DNA from: Sphingomonas albertensis
GTDB taxonomy: Bacteria > Pseudomonadota > Alphaproteobacteria > Sphingomonadales > Sphingomonadaceae
Direction: 5' to 3'
Length of the DNA stretch: 64,000 bases
Assembly: GCF_014358075.1 (NCBI RefSeq)
Contig: NZ_JACONT010000022.1
Span: forward strand, 1 to 64,000
Below the pieces are notes generated by a model, which made no database searches, had not been told where the DNA came from, and saw only the letters and a program-made list of their open reading frames with translations. Both the position numbers and the translations under genes were made by a program. This document shows positions 61,735 to 64,000 of this stretch, one piece after another. The stretch's first letter is position 1. Each line of letters begins with the position of its first letter.

Positions 61735-62619
61735 ATGTTTTCAGGATCGATCCCCGCGCTCGTCACGCCGTTCGCCGCCGATGGCAGCTTCGACGAACCG
61801 GCTTACCGCGACTTCATCGAATGGCAGATCGCCGAGGGCTCGTCGGGCCTCGTCGCGTGCGGCACCACCGGCGAGGCGGCGACCTTGTCCTACGACGAGC
61901 ATTTCCACGTCGTCCGTGTCTGCGTCGACCAGGCGAAGGGTCGCGTGCCGGTGATCGCCGGCGCAGGCTCGAATGACACACGCGTCGCTTCCGCGAACCT
62001 GCGCGCCGCGAAGGACGCCGGCGCCGACGCCGCGCTGATGGTCCCGCCTTATTACAACCGGCCGGGGCAGGAGGGCATCTTCCGCCATTTCGAAGCGCTC
62101 GCGCAGACGACCCCGCTGCCGATCATCCTCTATAACGTCCCCGCGCGGACGGTGACGGATATCCAGCCGGCGACGCTCGCGCGGATCGTGAAGGCGTTCC
62201 CCGACGTCTTCGTCGGCGTGAAGGATGCCAGTGGCGTCCTCGCCCGCGTCTCGCAGCACCGCGCGTCGTGTGGCCCGGATTTCTGCCAGCTGTCGGGCAA
62301 TGACGACATGGCGCTGGCGTTCAATGTGATGGGTGGCACCGGCTGTATCTCGGTAACGGCGAACGTCGCGCCGAAGTTGTGTGCGGAGTTCCAGGCTGCT
62401 TGCCAGGCGGGCGATTTCGTCAAGGCGCTGGCGTATCAGGACCAGCTTTACCCGCTCCACGAGGCGCTTTTCACGGACGCCTCGCCGGGCCCGGTGAAGT
62501 ACGCGATGACGAAGGTGCGGGCAGGCTTCCCCGAAACCCTCCGCCTGCCGATGACCCCGGCGGGTGAGGTGTCACGCGCGGCGGTCGATGCAGCGCTGGA
62601 GCACGCACACCTCATCTAA
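61735..62619 (+). CDS. dapA: 4-hydroxy-tetrahydrodipicolinate synthase
   Basis: DapA condenses pyruvate with aspartate semialdehyde in the lysine/diaminopimelate pathway. The 294-aa TIM barrel has GSIPALVTPF, CGTTGEAATLS (about residues 43-53), LYNVPARTVTDI (catalytic Tyr in YNVP) and FVGVKDASG (Schiff-base Lys at about 163). The start ATG 61735 gives the usual N-terminus; ATG 61717 would add six residues. It is divergent from slt across about 110 bp. Confidence 0.97.
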   Translation: MFSGSIPALVTPFAADGSFDEPAYRDFIEWQIAEGSSGLVACGTTGEAATLSYDEHFHVVRVCVDQAKGRVPVIAGAGSNDTRVASANLRAAKDAGADAALMVPPYYNRPGQEGIFRHFEALAQTTPLPIILYNVPARTVTDIQPATLARIVKAFPDVFVGVKDASGVLARVSQHRASCGPDFCQLSGNDDMALAFNVMGGTGCISVTANVAPKLCAEFQAACQAGDFVKALAYQDQLYPLHEALFTDASPGPVKYAMTKVRAGFPETLRLPMTPAGEVSRAAVDAALEHAHLI

Positions 62620-62634
62620 CCGGGCCACTACGGT

Positions 62635-62743
62635 CCCCCCTCCCTGGAAGGGAGGGGCAGGGGGTGGGTAGGCCAGCTCGAGCCACCACCGTTCGAATAT
62701 GCGGAACCCGACCCACCCCCAACCCCTCCCTTCCAGGGAGGGG
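62635..62743. repeat. GC-rich inverted repeat, family B (copy 3)
   Basis: The left arm CCCTCCCTGGAAGGGAGGGG and the right arm (CCCCTCCCTTCCAGGGAGGGG core) pair; inner GGGGGTGGGTAGGCC faces CCGACCCACCCCC. It lies between dapA and smpB. Confidence 0.92.
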
Positions 62744-62826
62744 CGAGGAGAGAAGGAAAGCAGCGTACCTAATAACGACCGCGCCCGCTTCCCCTAAGCC
62801 CTGCGACCTCCTACATCGCGCATCCC

Positions 62827-63309
62827 ATGGCACGTCCTAAACCCCCGACCTTCGAGAAGACCAAGATCGTCGCCGAGAACCGGCGCGCGCGGTATGATTA
62901 TTATATCGAGCAGGTGTTCGAGGCGGGCATCGCGCTCACCGGTACCGAGGTGAAGGCGCTGCGGGGCGGAGAGGGCTCGATCGCCGAGGCCTATGCCGAG
63001 GTGAAGGGCAAGAACGTCGTCCTGGTGAACTCGAACATCCCCGAATTCAGCCACGGCAACCGCTTCAACCACGAGCCCAAGCGGCCGCGCAAATTGCTGC
63101 TCCACGAGCGCGAGATCAACAAGATGTTCGGGGCGGTCGCGCGCCAGGGCATGACGCTCGTGCCCCTGATGATCTACTTCAACTCGAAGGGGCGCGCGAA
63201 GATCGAACTGGCGCTCGCCAAGGGCAAGCAGAACCACGACAAGCGCGATTCGGTGAAGGAACAGGACTGGAAGCGCGAGCAGGGCCGGATCATGCGGGAT
63301 CGCGGATAG
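62827..63309 (+). CDS. smpB: SsrA-binding protein
   Basis: SmpB (160 aa) binds tmRNA and rescues stalled ribosomes. The OB-fold body has [33 protein letters not shown] (as [13 protein letters not shown] and GTEVKALR), then the middle block [16 protein letters not shown] and the C-terminal tail [12 protein letters not shown] that enters the ribosomal decoding centre. Length is typical. Confidence 0.98.
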   Translation: MARPKPPTFEKTKIVAENRRARYDYYIEQVFEAGIALTGTEVKALRGGEGSIAEAYAEVKGKNVVLVNSNIPEFSHGNRFNHEPKRPRKLLLHEREINKMFGAVARQGMTLVPLMIYFNSKGRAKIELALAKGKQNHDKRDSVKEQDWKREQGRIMRDRG

Positions 63310-63312
63310 CCT

Positions 63313-63873
63313 GTGTCGAAGGCGCCGGGCAGTATCTTCGGGCGCCTCGCGGCGTGGTCGCGTCGCAACTTGCCGACCCGCGAATCGATGGAGCGGAACC
63401 GTCTGCTGCGTCCCGTCGCGCACCGCGTTCTCGCGCCCGAGCTTTGGCGCTTCACCCGTCGATCGGTCCCCCGCGGCGTTGCGCTCGGCATGGTCGCAGG
63501 CATCCTGATCCCGGTCGCGCAGACCCCGGTCGCGGCGATCTTCGCGCTGCCGTTTCGCGCCAACGTGCCGACCGCGGCGCTGACGACCTTCATCACCAAC
63601 CCGCTGACCACGCCGCCGCTCTGGATCGCGGCCTATTGGATCGGCTCGTCGATGCTTCGGCTCGACGAACATGTGCCCGGCCAACCCGTCGCCAACGCCG
63701 CGGCGCGCACCGAATGGATTCCGTGGCTGATGCAGGCGGGCCCCGCCACTGCGCTCGGCCTGCTGGTCATCACGGTCGTCTGTTCGGTCGGCGGCTATGC
63801 GCTCAGCGCGCTCGGCTGGCGGTTGTGGATCGCGCGCAAGTGGCGGCATCGGCACGATAATCGCGCGGCGTAG
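63313..63873 (+). CDS. DUF2062 membrane protein
   Basis: The 186-aa protein has two to four hydrophobic segments and the family block RSVPRGVALGMVAGILIPVAQTP, then ALTTFITNPLTTPPLWIAAYWIG, identifying DUF2062. It starts at GTG three bases after the smpB stop; an ATG 26 codons later is also possible. Function unknown. Confidence 0.88.
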   Translation: MSKAPGSIFGRLAAWSRRNLPTRESMERNRLLRPVAHRVLAPELWRFTRRSVPRGVALGMVAGILIPVAQTPVAAIFALPFRANVPTAALTTFITNPLTTPPLWIAAYWIGSSMLRLDEHVPGQPVANAAARTEWIPWLMQAGPATALGLLVITVVCSVGGYALSALGWRLWIARKWRHRHDNRAA

Positions 63874-63902
63874 TATTTCGTAACATTTGACACCGCTTGG
63901 AA

Positions 63903-63930
63903 TTGACGGACCGTCCTATCGGCGTAGAAC
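63903..63930 (+). promoter_or_regulatory. Putative sigma-70-type promoter of the terminal gene
   Basis: TTGACG at 63903 is followed after 16 bases by TAGAAC at 63925, about 36 bases before the start at 63966. Another TTGACA lies at 63887. Start of transcription not known. Confidence 0.4.
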
Positions 63931-63965
63931 ACACCGCATCCTGCAGTCTCTCCCGAGGTCCCTTG

Positions 63966-64000
63966 ATGCGCAAGTCGATTGTTACCGTGATCCTGCTCGC
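63966..64000 (+). CDS. Start of an exported protein, truncated by the window end
   Basis: Only eleven codons are visible: MRKSIVTVILL. The RK followed by a hydrophobic run is a signal-peptide start, so the product is exported, perhaps an outer-membrane protein. An OmpA-like porin is possible but cannot be judged here. Confidence 0.5.
   Translation, partial: MRKSIVTVILL

Overview
The window is chromosomal DNA of a high-GC alphaproteobacterium, almost certainly a sphingomonad (Sphingomonas or a close relative). The reasons are the gene neighbourhoods (trpF-trpB with a LapA-like gene and pyrF; pcm-tolC-popZ-valS; dapA-smpB-DUF2062), a FecI/FecR/TonB-receptor set, a PopZ-type polar protein, and many short GC-rich inverted-repeat elements between genes. 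No rRNA, CRISPR array, insertion sequence, prophage or plasmid gene was seen. Codon use looks uniform, so this is core chromosome with some accessory patches.

Layout. 0-3.2 kb: trpB, trpF, pyrF and a LapA-like membrane gene, all on the minus strand (tryptophan and pyrimidine synthesis). 3.3-10.3 kb: a patatin-like lipase, an EEP hydrolase, and a TonB receptor / FecR / ECF sigma surface-signalling unit. 10.4-16.8 kb: a small membrane protein, a glycosyltransferase and a DUF2334 deacetylase facing a plus-strand run of membrane protein, DUF2141 protein, secreted EEP hydrolase, glutaredoxin, TspO and DUF393 protein. 16.8-20.6 kb: glpF-glpK-glpD for glycerol. 20.9-28 kb: GNAT, tRNA-Thr, an unknown protein, rarA, a PadR regulator with DUF2218, a glycosyltransferase and radA. 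28.4-32.5 kb: small hypotheticals, cvpA, an IscU-like scaffold, a CPA2 antiporter and DUF423. 32.6-34.4 kb: DUF2256, aroB and aroK. 34.5-38.4 kb: a small membrane protein, a 614-aa exported protein, xerD and accA. 38.5-39.5 kb: two Flp-type pilins and a MutT-like Nudix gene. 39.7-43.4 kb: a probable stress cluster (membrane protein, acidic protein, PAS-LuxR regulator, CsbD). 43.4-47.7 kb: an MFS transporter, an ArsB-like transporter, tRNA-Cys and an AraC regulator. 48-55.5 kb: pcm, tolC, popZ, a LOV hybrid kinase and valS. 56-64 kb: MATE, NYN-LOTUS, DoxX, greB, a lytic transglycosylase, dapA, smpB, DUF2062 and the start of an exported protein.

Two things stand out. First, at least 15 GC-rich elements are built the same way: two short hairpins in inverted orientation, forming a REP-doublet-like unit of roughly 50-130 bp. 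They fall into about six sequence families and sit almost always between genes. One copy lies inside valS and is read through in frame, adding about 33 residues to the synthetase. Second, a LOV-domain hybrid histidine kinase (blue-light sensor) lies between popZ and valS, and a CsbD/PAS-LuxR stress cluster has a plausible general-stress (EcfG-type) promoter.

All product names rest on motifs and family resemblance read directly from the sequence; no database search was run. Start codons were chosen from ribosome-binding sites, signal peptides and gene overlaps, and uncertain ones are flagged.
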